Part shown: one piece after another, positions 23,478 to 37,011 of the stretch
Numbering within the stretch: position 1 is the first letter of the stretch
Layout of the letters: every line of letters begins with the position of its first letter
From: Sipunculus nudus
Taxonomy: Eukaryota > Annelida > Sipuncula > Golfingiida > Sipunculidae
Assembly (NCBI GenBank): GCA_026874595.1
Contig: CM049309.1
Span: 28,649,033-28,713,032 of the forward strand
Direction of reading: 5' to 3'
Length of the DNA: 64,000 nucleotides
Made by a program: the position numbers and the translations under genes
The notes under the pieces: generated by a model
Told to the model about the DNA's origin: nothing
Databases searched by the model: none
Seen by the model: the letters and a program-made list of their open reading frames with translations, nothing else

Positions 23478-26400
23478 ACAAGGCCTACAGGCCTAATGCG
23501 AACCTGTGCAAAGTTTGGGAGTATGAATGGAGGTTTTTTTTTTTTACATTTAATATTGATCCTTTTAAGTCCTGCATATCTACCTTAGTCATTATGATTT
23601 CAGCAAAATGGACATTTCGGACCTGCAAGTTTCAGACTAGGACATTTTAAAACTAGAATATGGGTAGTCGACAAGCGACTATGTGTATCCGCAGAAATCA
23701 GAGTGGAACAGGTGAAGTGAGGCATGGATTAAGTGGCAAGGGGAATAGAGTGAGGTGTGTTGCATATTAGCATGGATGTCTGCAGCATAAACGTGAATGT
23801 AGGTGGTGCCACCTGTCATAAATCGAGAAAATTGTCCAGGATGTATAAACCTGCAAAATTTCAGGTAGATAAGTCAAACCACTGCTGAGATATGAGTGAT
23901 TTTACCTATGGCAGATGAACAGATAGACGGTGTTCATAAGTGGTTGCAGGTGGCACCACCAGTTTTGCTTATGAGGAAGAGCTATGTGAGATCTATACAC
24001 AAGCAAAATTTTGGCCCAAAGGGTCAAACAGTTCCTGAGATATGAGCTTGGATGTCTGCAGAGTAAATTTGAATGTAGGTGGCGCCACCTGTCATAAAAC
24101 AAGAAAGCTGTCAAGGATGTATAAACCTGCAAAATTTCAGGTAGATGAGTCAAACCCAGCTGAGATATGAGTGTTTTTATCCCAAGGCAGATGAACAGAT
24201 GGACGCTGTGCAAAAATGGTTGCAGGTGGCGCCACCAGATTTGGGTATGATAAAGAGCTATGGGAGATCTATACACATGCAAAATTTTGGCCCAACTAGT
24301 CAAACGGTTCCTGAGATATGAGCTTGGATGTCTGCAGCTTAGACGTGAATGTAGGTGGCACCACCTGTAATAAAATCAAGAAAGCTGTCCAGGATGTATA
24401 CACATGCAAAATTTCAGGTGGATAATTCCAACCAATGCAGAGATATGAGTGTTTTTATCCCAAGGCAGATGAACAGACAAATGCTGTGTTGAAAATGGTG
24501 GCAGGTGGCGCCACCATTTTTAATGTATGTTCTAAAGCTTTCCAAGGGCTACATTTGTGCAAAATCTTTAGCCTTATCGGTCAAACGGTTCCCGAGATAT
24601 GTGAGTTTATGTGTGGAAACAGATGCACAAATGGACGCTGGGCAGAGAGGAGAGGTCAGAGGTCAACCAAAAATGAGGGCGCAGCAGTTCACATGTGACA
24701 GATCATAATTCTGATTTAAAAAATTCTGCCCAGTGGTTATGGAGGAGTTCTCCGGAAACCTATGCAGCGATGGCAGCAACGGGCGTCCGACTGAAAACAT
24801 AGTATCCGCAAAACTCTGTTTTGGCGGATACAATGATTGTAGCTGGTACCACCAGTCTGATATACAACGAAGAAATATATAAATATGCCTAATGTCAGAC
24901 TGATATGTCAAACCCCTCCTTAGAAATAAGCAGGCGCATACACTGCAAAAGTCAATTTAGGTGGCACCACCTGTCTTGTAAATAAGAATACCATCAAAGA
25001 CGCATACACAGGTCAAAATATCAGTCCAATACATCAAACTTCACCAGAGTTTGATGGACTGGGCTGCCAAGGTTTTAGGTGAGTAAGGCAGTTGCTCCGA
25101 GTGACCTGTGACAAATTGCTGCCTCAAGCTACAGCACTGAGTGAACTTTTGACCTGTACCTGGCTGCACTGAGTAAACTCTTGACCTATTGCATAATCTG
25201 ACACAGTTGGCAGTCTGCCAAAGCTATAAATAGATTCAGGCTGAACTTTGGTGCCAAATATGATGCAGTGAGCAGTCTTCCAAAGCTATTAATAGAATGC
25301 AGCTACTGCATTGAGTGAACTCATGACCTATACCTGGCTGCACTTCTTCCAATCCTGGGACTGTGCCAAAACTATTTATAGAGCTGACATCATCTTGGCT
25401 AATGGCCAACATCAAGGCACTGGCAATCTGCCAATGGTAAACCAAGTGCTGCCATCTGTACACAAAAGTGGTCCCTACTTGAAATAACTTTTAAATTTAT
25501 TTTCCCAATACAAAATGCTTTTCAGCTGACTTTTTATAAAAAAAGAAATCAGGAATATATGTAAAATTATTACGGATGAATACTGAATGCAAAATTAAAA
25601 ACCAGATATATATCATTGATGGCAAATTCTTGAATTAAGTTGAGTAGGGATACCAATAATTTATAATACACGTACAGTTGTCTTTAAATAGCCACAGAGA
25701 GCTGAATATCCATAACTGTAACATTGCCTGGTATGATGAATAACTTAAATCATAAATCTAAATTTTTTAAAAGCTTTTAAAAAAACTTTTTTGTCAATAT
25801 TAACCAAATATAACCTGAAATCTAAATGTCTAGTGGCATGATGTAATAGATGCTGATAAACTGGTGCCAGGCTAGATGTAACAGCATCACACAGCTAACA
25901 TATATGGTAAAATGACTCAATTCAATCTCCAAAGTTAAGCCAAAAATCATTCATGTGGAACCATTAATGACAATTATTACAAGAATTGTTGTAGGGATTA
26001 TTCTTGTAAAATATTTAACAAACTGGCTTCCGTGGCATCAGTTGAAAAACGTTTCGCAAGTTTATAACTCATATAGGAAGATACAGCAAACTGGCTAAGT
26101 TCAGCTTCCCGTAACTCAGCCAAAAAGCACTGAACCCAAATCATTTGAACAAACTTGAATTATCAACATCTGAGGATAATTAATGTGTGAGATTTAAGAA
26201 TTTGGCCCAGTGGTTTTTGAGGAGAAGATCTTTGTAGCCACTGAGCTAAAATGGGCTGTTATGGCATATGACTAAATTCAGCTTCCCATAACTCAGCCAA
26301 AAGTCACTGAATAGAGACCATTTGAACAAATTTCAGAAAGCACTACCCTAGGATCATTTCTGTGCGATATTAAACATTTTGGCCATATGGTTTCAGAGAA

Positions 26401-26946
26401 GAAGTTTTTTGTAGCCCTCAGTGTGATACAGGCACTAATGACCCCGTACAAAAAAGGCCGATGCAGGTGGCGCCACCAATACCTCAATTTAAGATATGAC
26501 ATATGTGACCAACATTGGCATAAAAATTTTGTGATGATAGCTCCAGCCGTTTCTGAGATTTAAATTTTAATATGCTTTTTTGCACAGTTAACAAAGTTCA
26601 ACCTCCTGTAACTCGGCCAAAAATCTCCAAACTGGAACCATTCGAACAAACTTGAGAAAGATTGTTCCAGGGATCATTTCTGTGAAATATTGGACAATTT
26701 AGCTGGACAATTTTGGAGAAGAAGATTTTTAAAGCTTTTTTAGCTTTTTCCCTATAAAATCTAAGAAAATGCAGTTAGAAAAAAAATAAACAAAATCCAA
26801 TATAGCTTTTTGGACGACTGATTATTTGCAAAAAATTTGGTGATGCTAGCTCCTGCCGTTTTTGAGATAGCTATGGTAAACGTACAGACGCCGCACCACA
26901 CACGACGCACGACGCCGCACCATCGCATAAGCTCACAGGTTTGCTT
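23478..26946 (+). mobile_element. C-family element C-4, complete, with B-3 inside
   Basis: The 5' end is ACAAGGCCTACAGGCC and GCGAACCTGTG (23498-23508). The 3' end is CACAGGTTTGC (26934-26944) plus TTAAAA. B-3 interrupts it at 23,653-24,833. The C body then resumes with 'gtagctggtaccaccagtct', a 'ctgcactgagtgaactcttgacct' block (25,080-25,340), 'ctgccaatggtaaaccaagtgctgcc' (25,430), and the part shared with 1-1,190. An exact GGTGGCGCCACC lies at 26466-26477. It is the most complete C copy and a good reference for the family. Confidence 0.75.
23653..24833 (+). mobile_element. B-family element B-3
   Basis: The 5' end is CTAGAATATGGG, hairpin TAGTCG-ACAAG-CGACTA, then GTATCCGC. The 3' hairpin GTATCCGCAAAAC-TCT-GTTTTGGCGGATAC spans 24802-24831 (13-bp stem with a one-base bulge). 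The palindromic cores are at 23,802, 23,949, 24,078, 24,225, 24,355 and 24,504, so unit lengths alternate at about 147 and 130 bp (dimer about 278 bp). An exact AGGTCA-G-AGGTCA is at 24653-24665. This is the best preserved B copy. No protein-coding function is seen. Confidence 0.8.
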
Positions 26947-27120
26947 AAAATAGACTGTCCCTTAGTACATTACAAACCTCTCCTTCCCCATAAAAATTTT
27001 AATTTTTAAACGAAATTAAAATTTTCTACATAAAATGGTCATGAAGAACAGTATAATCTTTCCAACAAATCTATCTATGCACAGTGATTGAAAGGTTAAT
27101 CTCAAACATAAACAATGATA
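26947..27120. other. spacer, nothing recognised
   Basis: About 170 bp of AT-rich sequence between C-4 and a duplicated C 5' end. Confidence 0.4.
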
Positions 27121-27415
27121 TATACTGTAACAAATTTGTTATCATTTAGGAAAAAAACAAGCCCTACAGGCCTAATGCAAACCTGTGCAATGGGATATAC
27201 ATCAGTCAATTTGACTGTAAAGTGTTGCCATGTAATCAAGGCTAAGCAATAACAGTCATTATGTAATTACCCAGTATTCAGCTCTGACATTTGAATACAC
27301 AAAGTCCCAATTAACTTAATACACTGTAATATACTATAACAAAGTTGTTATCATTTAGAAGAAAAACAAGCCCTACAGGTCTAATGCAAACCTGTGCAAT
27401 GGGATATACATCAGG
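27121..27415 (+). repeat. tandemly duplicated C-family 5' end
   Basis: About 85 bp beginning 'tatactgtaacaaatttgtt' and running through ACAAGCCCTACAGGCC and GCAAACCTGTG occurs at 27,121-27,205 and again at 27,329-27,415. The flank upstream of the terminus is duplicated too, so this is a local duplication and not two independent insertions. Confidence 0.7.
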
Positions 27416-29060
27416 TGTAATGCTTCCATGCTGGACTGTTACAAGTACATGTGTGACATGTATATGTACAATGCAAGCACTGAACAGTTTGAACCAAAAT
27501 TTCACTACTGAAATACTTGCATACGTGCACACAACACAAAAATGAATGTAAGTGGTACCACCAGTCTTGTGTACAAGAAAGCCATTAAAGAAAAACACTG
27601 AACATAAGCAATTTCAAGCTTCAAACCACTCTTTGGCTATTTGCACAGATCCAGGAAATAACTAGAAAAAGAGTGGTTGACAAATGGCAATGTGTATTCA
27701 CCAAAATCACAGTGGTAAAGGTGAAGTAAGGGATGGATTAAGTCTAATATCACACTACTCCTGAATATAGTGCACTAAAACTTTGAGAAAAGGGCATTTA
27801 AATTTATTCAGAGAAAACTCCTGCTGCCCCCTGTCTGGTTTAAAGAAAACTCTCCAAGATGGATGGACATGCTAGATTTTAGACCAATTCCTTGAACCAC
27901 TCATGAGATATGAGCAATTTTTACCAAAAGCACATGTACAGGTGGACACCAAGAGAAAACAATTGCAGATGGTGCCACCAGACTTGAGTACATGATGGAA
28001 GAGTATAAGATCTATGGATATTCACAATTTCAGGCCAATACTGTGATTTACTACTGAGAAAAGGACATTGATTTATTTTATGAAAAAGGAAGTGTAATTG
28101 GTGCCACCTGTGTGCTTTACATGACAACTTTCCGAGATGGATGAACATGCCAAATTTCAGACCCATACCTTAATTGACCCACTACCAAGACATGAGCAAT
28201 TTCACCTAAAGCACACTTACAAATAGATGCCAGAGGAAAAGGATTGTAGATGGCACCACCAGTCTTGAATACATGATTGAGGTGTCCAAGATCTATGGAT
28301 AAGCACAAATTCAGGCCAATATACTGCTTATCACTCCTGAGAAAAGAGCATCTATTTATTTTACAAAAACAAAGGTAGGTGGCACCACCTATCTGGTTTG
28401 CAAGAAAAATTTCAAAGATGGATGAACATAGCAAATTTAAGAAATTTCAAATTTCAACGTCCCTCCTTGAATAAACAGACATGCATTAATTGACTTGTTT
28501 AAAATAATACAATGAACTTATAATGGAAACACCACACCAAGCTGTTATAGTAATCAGACTGCAGCACACAGGCCTCTTTCAATACTGGCACTGTGCAAAT
28601 GCTAATAAGAGAGCTGACATAATCTTGGCCAATGGCCAGCATCCAGGCACTGGCAAATCTTGGCAATCTGCCAATGGTAAACCAAGTGCTGCCATCTGTA
28701 CACAAAAGTGCTCCCTACTTGAAAAACTTTGAAATAAATCTTCTCATAATTCAAGGTCCCCCCTTGAATTTATTTTGAATTAAACAAAGTTGCATTGACT
28801 CGTTTAAAATAATACAATGAATTTACCATGAAAACACAACATCAAGCTGTTATAGTAGTCAGACTGCAGCACATAGCCATCTTCTAATCCGGGCACTTTG
28901 CCAAAGCTATTTATAGAGCTGACATCATCCTGGCTAGTGGCCAACATCAAGGCACTGGCAAATCTTGGCGTTCTGCCAATGGTAAACCAAGTGCTGCCAT
29001 CTGGACACAAAAGTGCTCCCTTCTTGAAATAACTTTGAAATAAATTTTCCCAATACAAAA
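27366..29060 (+). mobile_element. C-family element C-5, 3'-truncated, with a diverged B-like insert
   Basis: The 5' end is ACAAGCCCTACAGG at 27366. A B-like 5' end, CTAGAAAAAGAGTGG, starts at 27662 and is followed by an old array (27,840-28,440) with cores GGTGCCACC and GGCACCACC. From 28,500 the C body shows a duplicated 'aatcttggc.. ctgccaatggtaaacc' block (28,530-28,740 and 28,830-29,060). Similarity ends at about 29,060 at a CAACGTTG repeat, with no C terminus. Confidence 0.55.
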
Positions 29061-29400
29061 CCCAGTGGGCACTCAATGTTGTTTCAACGTTGTATTATAG
29101 TTGAGATCATGTTGATACATTGAACAACATATTTTCAACCTTGATTCAACGTTATATCATTAACTTTGTGTTGTTGAAATATAATGTTGTATCAACGTTT
29201 ATATCTGGTTGAATTTATCAACATAGTGGATTTATTTATGAATGCCAAAATTGAAAATTAATAGAGTGGATACACCACAAATCAGATTCCCATATAAACA
29301 AAGTTTAAAAAGTTTCCTGGTAATTTAAAAAATAGTTGACATGTTGTTGACAATATAACCTTTTTCAACGTTGATAAATGGTTGAGATGATCAACCATAT
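29061..29400. repeat. CAACGTTG-rich dispersed repeat
   Basis: It starts 'cccagtgggcactcaatgttg' and repeats versions of CAACGTTG and GTTGAAA on both strands to about 29,390. The palindromic octamer and the CCCAGTGGGC start resemble a widespread animal repeat type; I do not assign a superfamily. Confidence 0.55.
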
Positions 29401-30403
29401 ATATAATTTGATTTCTGCAATACCTTGCATGAGAAGATTTCAAATCACCATGTCACCTTAAAAAAATGGGCATGAGGAATATTTAAAAAAAAAGCTGCGT
29501 TTACCGGGCGCATGGTATGCAGTAAGAGGTATATGCTAAAAGGGTTTTTTTTGCTCTTTTTATTTTTTTTTCATAAACCGTTTACCAGGCCTGCGGTATG
29601 CAGAGTGCGGTATTAGATAGGCAACAAAATCCAATTCTCAGTGCGTGGTATATCACCCAGGGGCTCTGGTATTATGGTACCTCCAGTTGCAGAGTCATCT
29701 AGCGGGTTTTGACATCATCGTGCCATCATCATATATCACAATGTTTTCCCGCCTGCTAAGTAAATGTCCCACTTGATTTTATATTGCATCCGGCATATAC
29801 TTCCGCATAATGCGCACTGCTGCCGCAGTACAAATACCCCATAGCATAAAGTATAGGCAGCATAATGAAAAAAAAACAGATTTTTATTTATCACTCTAGT
29901 TATTTTTCATCAATCGTTATTTGCCCATGGTATAGGCCCATAAGGAATGTGACAAGGTAAGATGGAACTTTCACTGGAGTAATGGATCCTCATTTACTGC
30001 ACCCTGTATAGCGACCACAGAACCTTGTTACCATCTGTATATATAATATACTGACGCTAGCGGTTTTTAAATACTGCAGTGTTTATAACAGCCCTCCTGA
30101 TATATATCCAACACAAATACCGCATATGAACTTCGTATATTGCGCCGTCCGTTGCTGTGATCTTCTTTTCTCCTTCATCATCAAACTCTTCTGTATGGAT
30201 ATGCTTTAGTACTTTATGGTTTTACAGTGGCGTCAATTCATCTTCTAGGGTAGGGGATAATTTGCAGGCATGGAAGGGTAATTATAATAGTTGGAACACC
30301 TTTTTATACACACACACATATATATCTCCAAACCATTTCAAATAAATATTAACATATATTCATATAATTTATATTAATATAAAGTAAAGTATAAGACTTT
30401 TAA
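29401..30403. other. low-copy region
   Basis: About 1 kb with short related phrases ('gcgcatggtatgcagt', 'cctgcggtatgcagag') near 29,508-29,610, possibly a decayed repeat. A short (AC)n run is near 30,310. No gene was recognised. Confidence 0.4.
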
Positions 30404-33400
30404 ACAAGTAACTCATGGTCATGACGCTCAGCTGACTGGGAAGAGATTCGCTAAAGGAAATTTTATCATCAGAATGGTAGTATATACCCATTCAACTGAA
30501 GCATCAAACAGATTAACCAACAGGCCAAGATTTAGTCTGTATTTATATATCTCAAAAATAGAGAAAAAATGTGTATAACTAGAATACGGGTAGACGACAA
30601 GTGACTACGTGTATCCGCCAAAATCAGAGTGGAATGGGTGAAGTGAGGCATGGATTGAGTGGCAAGGAGAAATAGAGTGAGGTATGTTGCATATTAGCAT
30701 GGATGTCTGCAGCCTAAATGTGTATGTAGGTTGTGCCACCTACCACAAATCCAGAAAGCTGTCCAAGTTGTATACATATGCAAAATTTTAGGCAGAAAAG
30801 TCAAACCACTACATGATTATGAGTGATTTTAGCCCACGGCAGACAAACAAACAGACGCTGTGCAAAAATGGTTGCAGGTGGCCCCTCCAGTTTTGTGTAT
30901 GATAAAGACCTATGTGAGATCTATACACATGCAAAATTTTGGCCCAATCGTTCAAACAGTTCCCGAGATATGAGCTCGGATGTCTGCAGCAAAAACTAGA
31001 ATGTAGGTGGCGCCACCTGTCATAAAATCAATAAAGCTATCCAGGATGTATAAAACTGCAAAATTTTAGGCAGAAATGTCAAACCACTGCCAAGATATGA
31101 GTGACATTATCCCACGGCAGAAAACAGACAGACGCTGTGCAAAAATGGTTGCAGGTGGCGCCTCCAGTTTTGCGTATGATAAAGAGCTATGTGAGATATA
31201 TGCACATGCAAATTTGTGGCCCATTTGGTCAAACGGTTCCTGAGATATGAGCTTGAATGTGATCAGCGTGAACGTGAATGTAGGTGGTGCCATCTGTCAT
31301 AAAATCAAGAAAGCTATCCTGGCTGTATATGCATGCCGAATTTCAGGTGAATTAGTCAATTCACTGCAGAGATATGAGTGATTTTAACCCAAGGCAGATG
31401 AACAGATGGACACTGTGCAAACATGGTTACAAGTGGCGCCACCATTTTTGTGTATGTTATAAAGCAATCCATTTGTATAAATTTTATTTCCTGATTGGTT
31501 AATCGGTTCCCGAGATATGAGAGTATATGTGTGGAAACAGACGCACAAATAGACGCTGGATAGAGGGGAAAGGTCAGAGGTCAACACAAATTGGTTAGGC
31601 ACTAGTTCACATGTGACTCGATAATTGGTGTAAGTTTCGGAAAAATCGGTCCATTTTTCTCAGAGGAGCTCTCTGGAAACAAACGTGGCGGCGGCGGAGG
31701 AACCCGGTCAAAAACATAGTATCTGCAAAACTTCATTCTGGAGGATACAAAAATACAGGTGGCTCCACCAGTCTGCAGAAACGAATAAATACACTTAATG
31801 GTCAATATCCATGCAAAGAATCATGATGATCTCCGCATTAGTCGTCAGATACTTCAGCTTTTGTATCAAATTGTCCATTATTCTGAGGGATACTTCAGAG
31901 TCCTATAGCTTGAAGGATATGGGTAACAGAGACCTAATTTCAAGTTTCAACAGGCACTCTTCATGGGCCTCCTTGCATGACAAGAATGAAGTTTCTAGGT
32001 CCAGTAGTTGCAATTTGTACCCTGTTGACAGATAACCACATCTTTAAAGGTCTCAAAAAAAGAGAAAAAAAATTCGTAAAAACTTGAAAAAAATAGAGGT
32101 GGCACACTGAGTCTGCAGAAACTGACCGAACAGCTCATGATCAATATGTATGCCGAAAATCATGACCATCAGTGTTGTAGTTATTGAGATACTGCACTTT
32201 TTGTATCAAATTTTCCATTATTCTGGGGGGTATTTTGGAGCCATACAGCCTAAAGAATATGGGTAACAGAGACCTAATTTCAGGTTTCCATGGAGAATTT
32301 TCATAGGTCTCTCAGTGTGTAGAGAATGAAGATTCTAGGTCCAGTCGTTACGATTTGTGCCACGTTAACAGATGTTCATATCTTTAAAGGTCTCAAAAAT
32401 AGAGAGAAAATTCGTAAAAAAAAAACGAACAAATATAGGTTGTGCCACCAGTCTGCAGGAACTGATGGAACACCTCTTGATCAATATGTATGCCAAAAAT
32501 CATGACCATCAGTGATGTAGTTATTGAGATATTGAAGTTTTTGTATGAAATTTTTGACTACTTTGGGGGGTACTTTGGGGCCCCATAGCTCGAAGGATAT
32601 GAGTAACAGAGACCTAATTTCTGGTTTCCAAGGATATTTTTCACGGACCTTTCAATGTGTCAAGAATTAAGATTCTAGGTCCAGTCTTTACGATTTGTGC
32701 CTTGTTAACAGATGACAGCATCCTTAAAGGTCTCAAAAATAGAGGAAAAAATCTTAAAAAATCGAACAATACAGGTGGCGCCACCAGTCTGCAGGAACTG
32801 ATGGAACATCTCATAATCAATATGTATGCCAAAAATCATGACCATCAGTGATGTAGTTATTGAGATATTGTAGTTTTTGTATGAAATTTATGACTACTTT
32901 GGGGGGTACTTTGGGGCCCCATAGCTCAAAGGATATGGGTAACAGAGACCTAATTTCTGGTTTCCAAGGATATTTTTCATGGACCTTTCAGTGTGTCAAG
33001 AATTAAGATTCTAGGTCCAGTCTTTACGATTTGTGCCTTGTTAACAGATGTTCACATTTTGAAAGGCCTCAAAAATAGAGATAAAAATTTGTAAAAAATT
33101 GAACGATACAGGTGGCACCACCAGTCTGCAGGAAGTGATGGAACATCTCATGATCAATATGTATGCCAAAAATCATGACCATCAGTCAAGTATTTAATGA
33201 GATATTGAAGTTTTTGTATGAAATTTTTGACTTTTCTGGGGGGTACTTTGTGGCCCCATAGCTCGAAGGATATGGGTAACAGAGACCTAATTTCTGGTTT
33301 CCAAGGATATTTTTCATGGACCTTTCAGTGTGTCAAGAATTAAGATTCTAGGTCCAGTCTTTACGATTTGTGCCTTGTTAACAGATGTTCACATTTTTAA

Positions 33401-33807
33401 AGGTATCAAAAATAGAGAAAATAATACGTAAAAAATCGAAAAATACAGATGGCGCCACCAGTCTTCAGGAACTGATGGAACATCTCATGATCAATATGTA
33501 TGCCAAAAATCATGACCATCAGTCAGGTAGTTAATGAGATATTGAAGTTTTTGTATGAAATTTTTTACTTTTCTGGGGGGTACTTTGGGGCCCCATAGCT
33601 TGAAGGATATGGGTAACAGAGACCTAATTTCTGGTTTCCAAGGAGATTTTTCATGGACCTCTCAGAATCTCAAGTTACAAGGTTCTAGGTCCAGCGGTTA
33701 AGATTTGTGCCTGGCTAACGGACAGACGGACAGACAGACGGACAGACGGACGGACGACGGACAAAGAGTGATCGCTATAGCTCAGATGACTTTCAGTCAG
33801 CTGAGCT
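30404..33807 (+). mobile_element. D-family element D-1 (337-bp satellite core) with B-5 inside
   Basis: The 5' end is ACAAGTAACTCATGGTCATG with GCTCAGCTG at 30426-30434, then a unique 5' module of about 170 bp shared with 34,482 and 55,642. B-5 interrupts at 30579. From 31,750 there are six units of about 337 bp (starts near 31,756, 32,100, 32,436, 32,772, 33,108, 33,447), each beginning 'caggtggcgccaccagtctgc'. The 3' end is an ACGG/ACAG run plus the TAGCTCAG...CTGAGCTA hairpin, with CAGCTGAGC at 33798-33806. The 5' module joins to the array because its last bases ('ctcaaaaatagagaaaaaa') are the end of an array unit. Confidence 0.75.
30579..31748 (+). mobile_element. B-family element B-5
   Basis: It starts CTAGAATACGGG with a short hairpin and GTATCCGCC. 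Array cores include GGTGGCGCCACC at 31006-31017. An exact AGGTCA-G-AGGTCA lies at 31571-31583. The terminal hairpin is GTATCTGC ... GAGGATAC (31719-31748), weakened by mutation. It lies at the same position of the D element as B-7 in D-3. Confidence 0.75.
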
Positions 33808-34156
33808 AAAAATTAAGGTATATGTTACCAGGATAGGTTACATCTTAATAAGGTTTAGATAAATAATATTTGATAGTAAGTTCAGAATGAAAGTCCATTA
33901 TTTAAATTACTGATTTATTTCAATTCCAATATATAAATATTATTCTCTGAATAACAAGTAAATCGGATGATTACACTGACCATCTCCGTTGCTAAAACTT
34001 GCAAAGGTGGGGGGGGGGGGGGGGGGTTATAATATTAGTAACATTTTAAAATTTAAATTCTGAATAAAGTATAAAGATAGTATAGATTATAAAGGTAAAT
34101 CTTTATAGAGTAAGGCGAAAAATGATTTTCTGTCAACAAATGTAAACAGATGTTTA
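33808..34156. other. spacer with an 18-base G run
   Basis: AT-rich sequence carrying 18 consecutive G's at 34,009-34,026. Nothing else was recognised. Confidence 0.5.
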
Positions 34157-34481
34157 CCGTATTTTCTCAAATAATTTGGAATCTGTTTTATTTCATAAAT
34201 GTAGTTTTCTGAAAATCTTAATTATTTTTTTTTTACTATATAATTTTGAAAGAACAAACCTCGAAGCTCAGCTGTCAGGCTGGCGGTTTTGTCCCGATCG
34301 CCATCTTGCCTTGTTATGACATGACCGTATTGAATGGAACAAGTAGAACTTTGCACCTTTTTTAGTGTTAACAAAGGATTTGCCATTACTGATATGAATG
34401 TAGTACTAAGGTGACTATTAAAAATATATATATTGCTAAAAAAAATGGTTTTCATATGTCTGAGTAGCATCCCAACATTAA
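34157..34481 (+). mobile_element. E-family TIR element, left fragment (E-1)
   Basis: It begins after TA (34155-34156) with CCGTATTTTCTCAAATAATT. It is collinear with the first 325 bp of E-2 (50,032-50,356), including 'gctggcggtt' and 'ccgatcgccatcttgcc'. It stops where D-2 begins, in an A-run that is intact in E-2. I did not find the right half downstream. Confidence 0.7.
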
Positions 34482-37011
34482 ACAAGTGACCCATGGGTCA
34501 TGACGCTCAGCTGACTGGGAAGAGATTCGCAAAAGAAAATTTTATCATCAGAATGGTAGTATATACTCATTTAACTGAAGCATCAAACAGATTAACCAAC
34601 AGGCCAAGATTAACTCTGTATTTATATATCTCAAAAATAGAGAAAAAATGTGTAAACTTTAACAAGTGACCCATGGGTCATGGCGCTCAGCTGTTATATA
34701 TGATAAAAAAATATGAATTTAAAATGAGGCACATGCTGGTTTTGTTAGGTAATAAATATAAGCTGTATTATGAGTTGTAGTTGTTAAGCTTATGTATGAT
34801 TTTGATAGTACCTTTGGAGACAGGGAAGAGGATTGATTTCATTTATTTTATTAACAAATGGAGAACTATTGTCACACAGATTTTGACTTGGCAATAAAAC
34901 TTACAAGCAGAACATATAATATAAGTTTAACTATTTATGAAAAAAAATTACAAATATTGTCCCAAATATAATTTTTATTAAAAATAATAAGAGAATCGTA
35001 TGATTTTTTAAAAGGAAATATAACTGAAATGATTATTAAAATAATATTAAAGAATATATTCATGAATGCATTCATGAATACATTTTGAATGTATTTTCAC
35101 TGGTATTCATATACCTTCATTTTTACCTGAATTCCCATTCTTTATGCAAAAAATTTTATAATGGAGTACATATTCATATTTGTATTTAAATACAATTGCA
35201 AAGTATTGGCACCATGTCTGGTATTTATTCAGTTTTCACCAAACAATGATGTTGAGAATCCAGAATATACCAAATTCACACATTTAAATAATGATCATAA
35301 GTATCTGGTTTTATGGCTTTTATTTATATTAAAAAAAAAATAAATGTAATATATTCATTTTGGACTAATTTCACATCAATGTACACACTAGACACAGTAG
35401 AAATCTAGATTAATATTATCAACTGCATCTTTGTTTATCATTAATTTCCTTCATATGATCCCTAATGATTAGTAATGAATAATATGATTTACTTTTTTAT
35501 CATTAAAATTGAACTGAAAAATACCATAGGTGACTGCATGGTGTTATTTGGAATATGTGACATTCTATCCATCAATACAAGATTCTTATATCATCAGTAA
35601 CTGCAAGTTAATTTCCTGTTATTATACACTAACAAATTCCTTTTCTATTTTTCTTTAATTTGTTATTAAAAACCAATAAAAATTTATTAATTTATTGTTT
35701 ATTGTTATGTTGTTGGTCAAAACTACTAGATGAGTTGGGTTGGACACCTGGATCAACTGTGGCTGTCCATAAGCTGCCTGGCTGCCCCAGTGTATGTTTC
35801 GCCTCAGGCATGCATAATGTGCTGAAAGTTCAACAAGGTCAACATACAGGTGACTCAAGAGGGGCTGGAGAGAGCCAAGGTCTGACATGGTATCATAAAA
35901 ACATTAATAAAAGCTACAATTTTGGCCAATTTCTGTCAGCTTTCTAAACTACAAAGCTGAAATCCTTATGTGTGCATGATATGAAAATTATATCAACAGT
36001 GCTCACAGGAAACAAACGTGCCATGGTCAAAGTTGGGCAAAATTTAAGGTACTAATTTTATATTTATACTAATAACTTATAAAATTTTAAAAATTCAGAA
36101 CTAATTTTGGGTATTTAATTGAATCTTGATTAAATAATGTTACATCCCTAACACAAAATCTCTAGCTTCAGCAATCCCCTTGTTAAGGGAGTACATATAT
36201 TTCTTGATTTTTTACAAAATGCATTATGTTTGGGCCCATAACTTAAAACAATTACGCAATACTGACATCATTTTTGGCATGTGCATAGAGAATGTATAGA
36301 AAAATATGTATATTATATATGATTACAGTCAGATCAGTGGCTTTGATATTAGGCAGTCTTGAAGTGTAACAATGGGTTTTTAATGGAAAAATGAAGTTTT
36401 TCATTAATATCTCGAAGATAATAAGTCCTAGTGACCAAATTCTTGGCATGGTAGGGGAACTTGGAAACATCTAATTGTATACCAAATTTGAGGAACTGAG
36501 AGCTGAAGCTTGGGAGCTGATTTCTTGCAAGATGTAAACAATATAATACATGGTGCTAGAAAACTTGAATAAAATCTACAGTTTTTGATCAACTGGTTTC
36601 AAATTTTTGGTGTTACCAGACAAAATGCTAACAAAAACATGCTGTGAAAATTAAATCCACAGTACTTTCAGAAAAAAAAGTGCCATGGTCAAAGTTGGGC
36701 AAAATTTAAGGTACCAATTTTTTATTTTTGTTAATATTTTAAAATATTTAAAAGATTTTGATCTAATTTTGGGTACATATCGTTACACCTTCCTTTACTT
36801 TATGAAGTCTTCCTACCCCCGCATATAGAGCTTAACCTGGGGTATCGGCAAACTGGGTTTATCCCTTGATCAGACAGGCACCATTTGTCAAGCCTGGTCA
36901 GCATGCTCCCTATCATACTTGCTCTTGTCAGTACCAGTGTCTGCACAGTATCTGTTTACCCACTGAGAATGCCAGGAGTCACTGCTGTCCCCAACATGAA
37001 CTTTGTCAAGC

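Noticed and set aside
31756-33790. Regularly spaced repeats that might suggest a CRISPR-like array
   Set aside because: Units are about 337 bp and repeat along their full length, with no unique spacers; the genome is eukaryotic.
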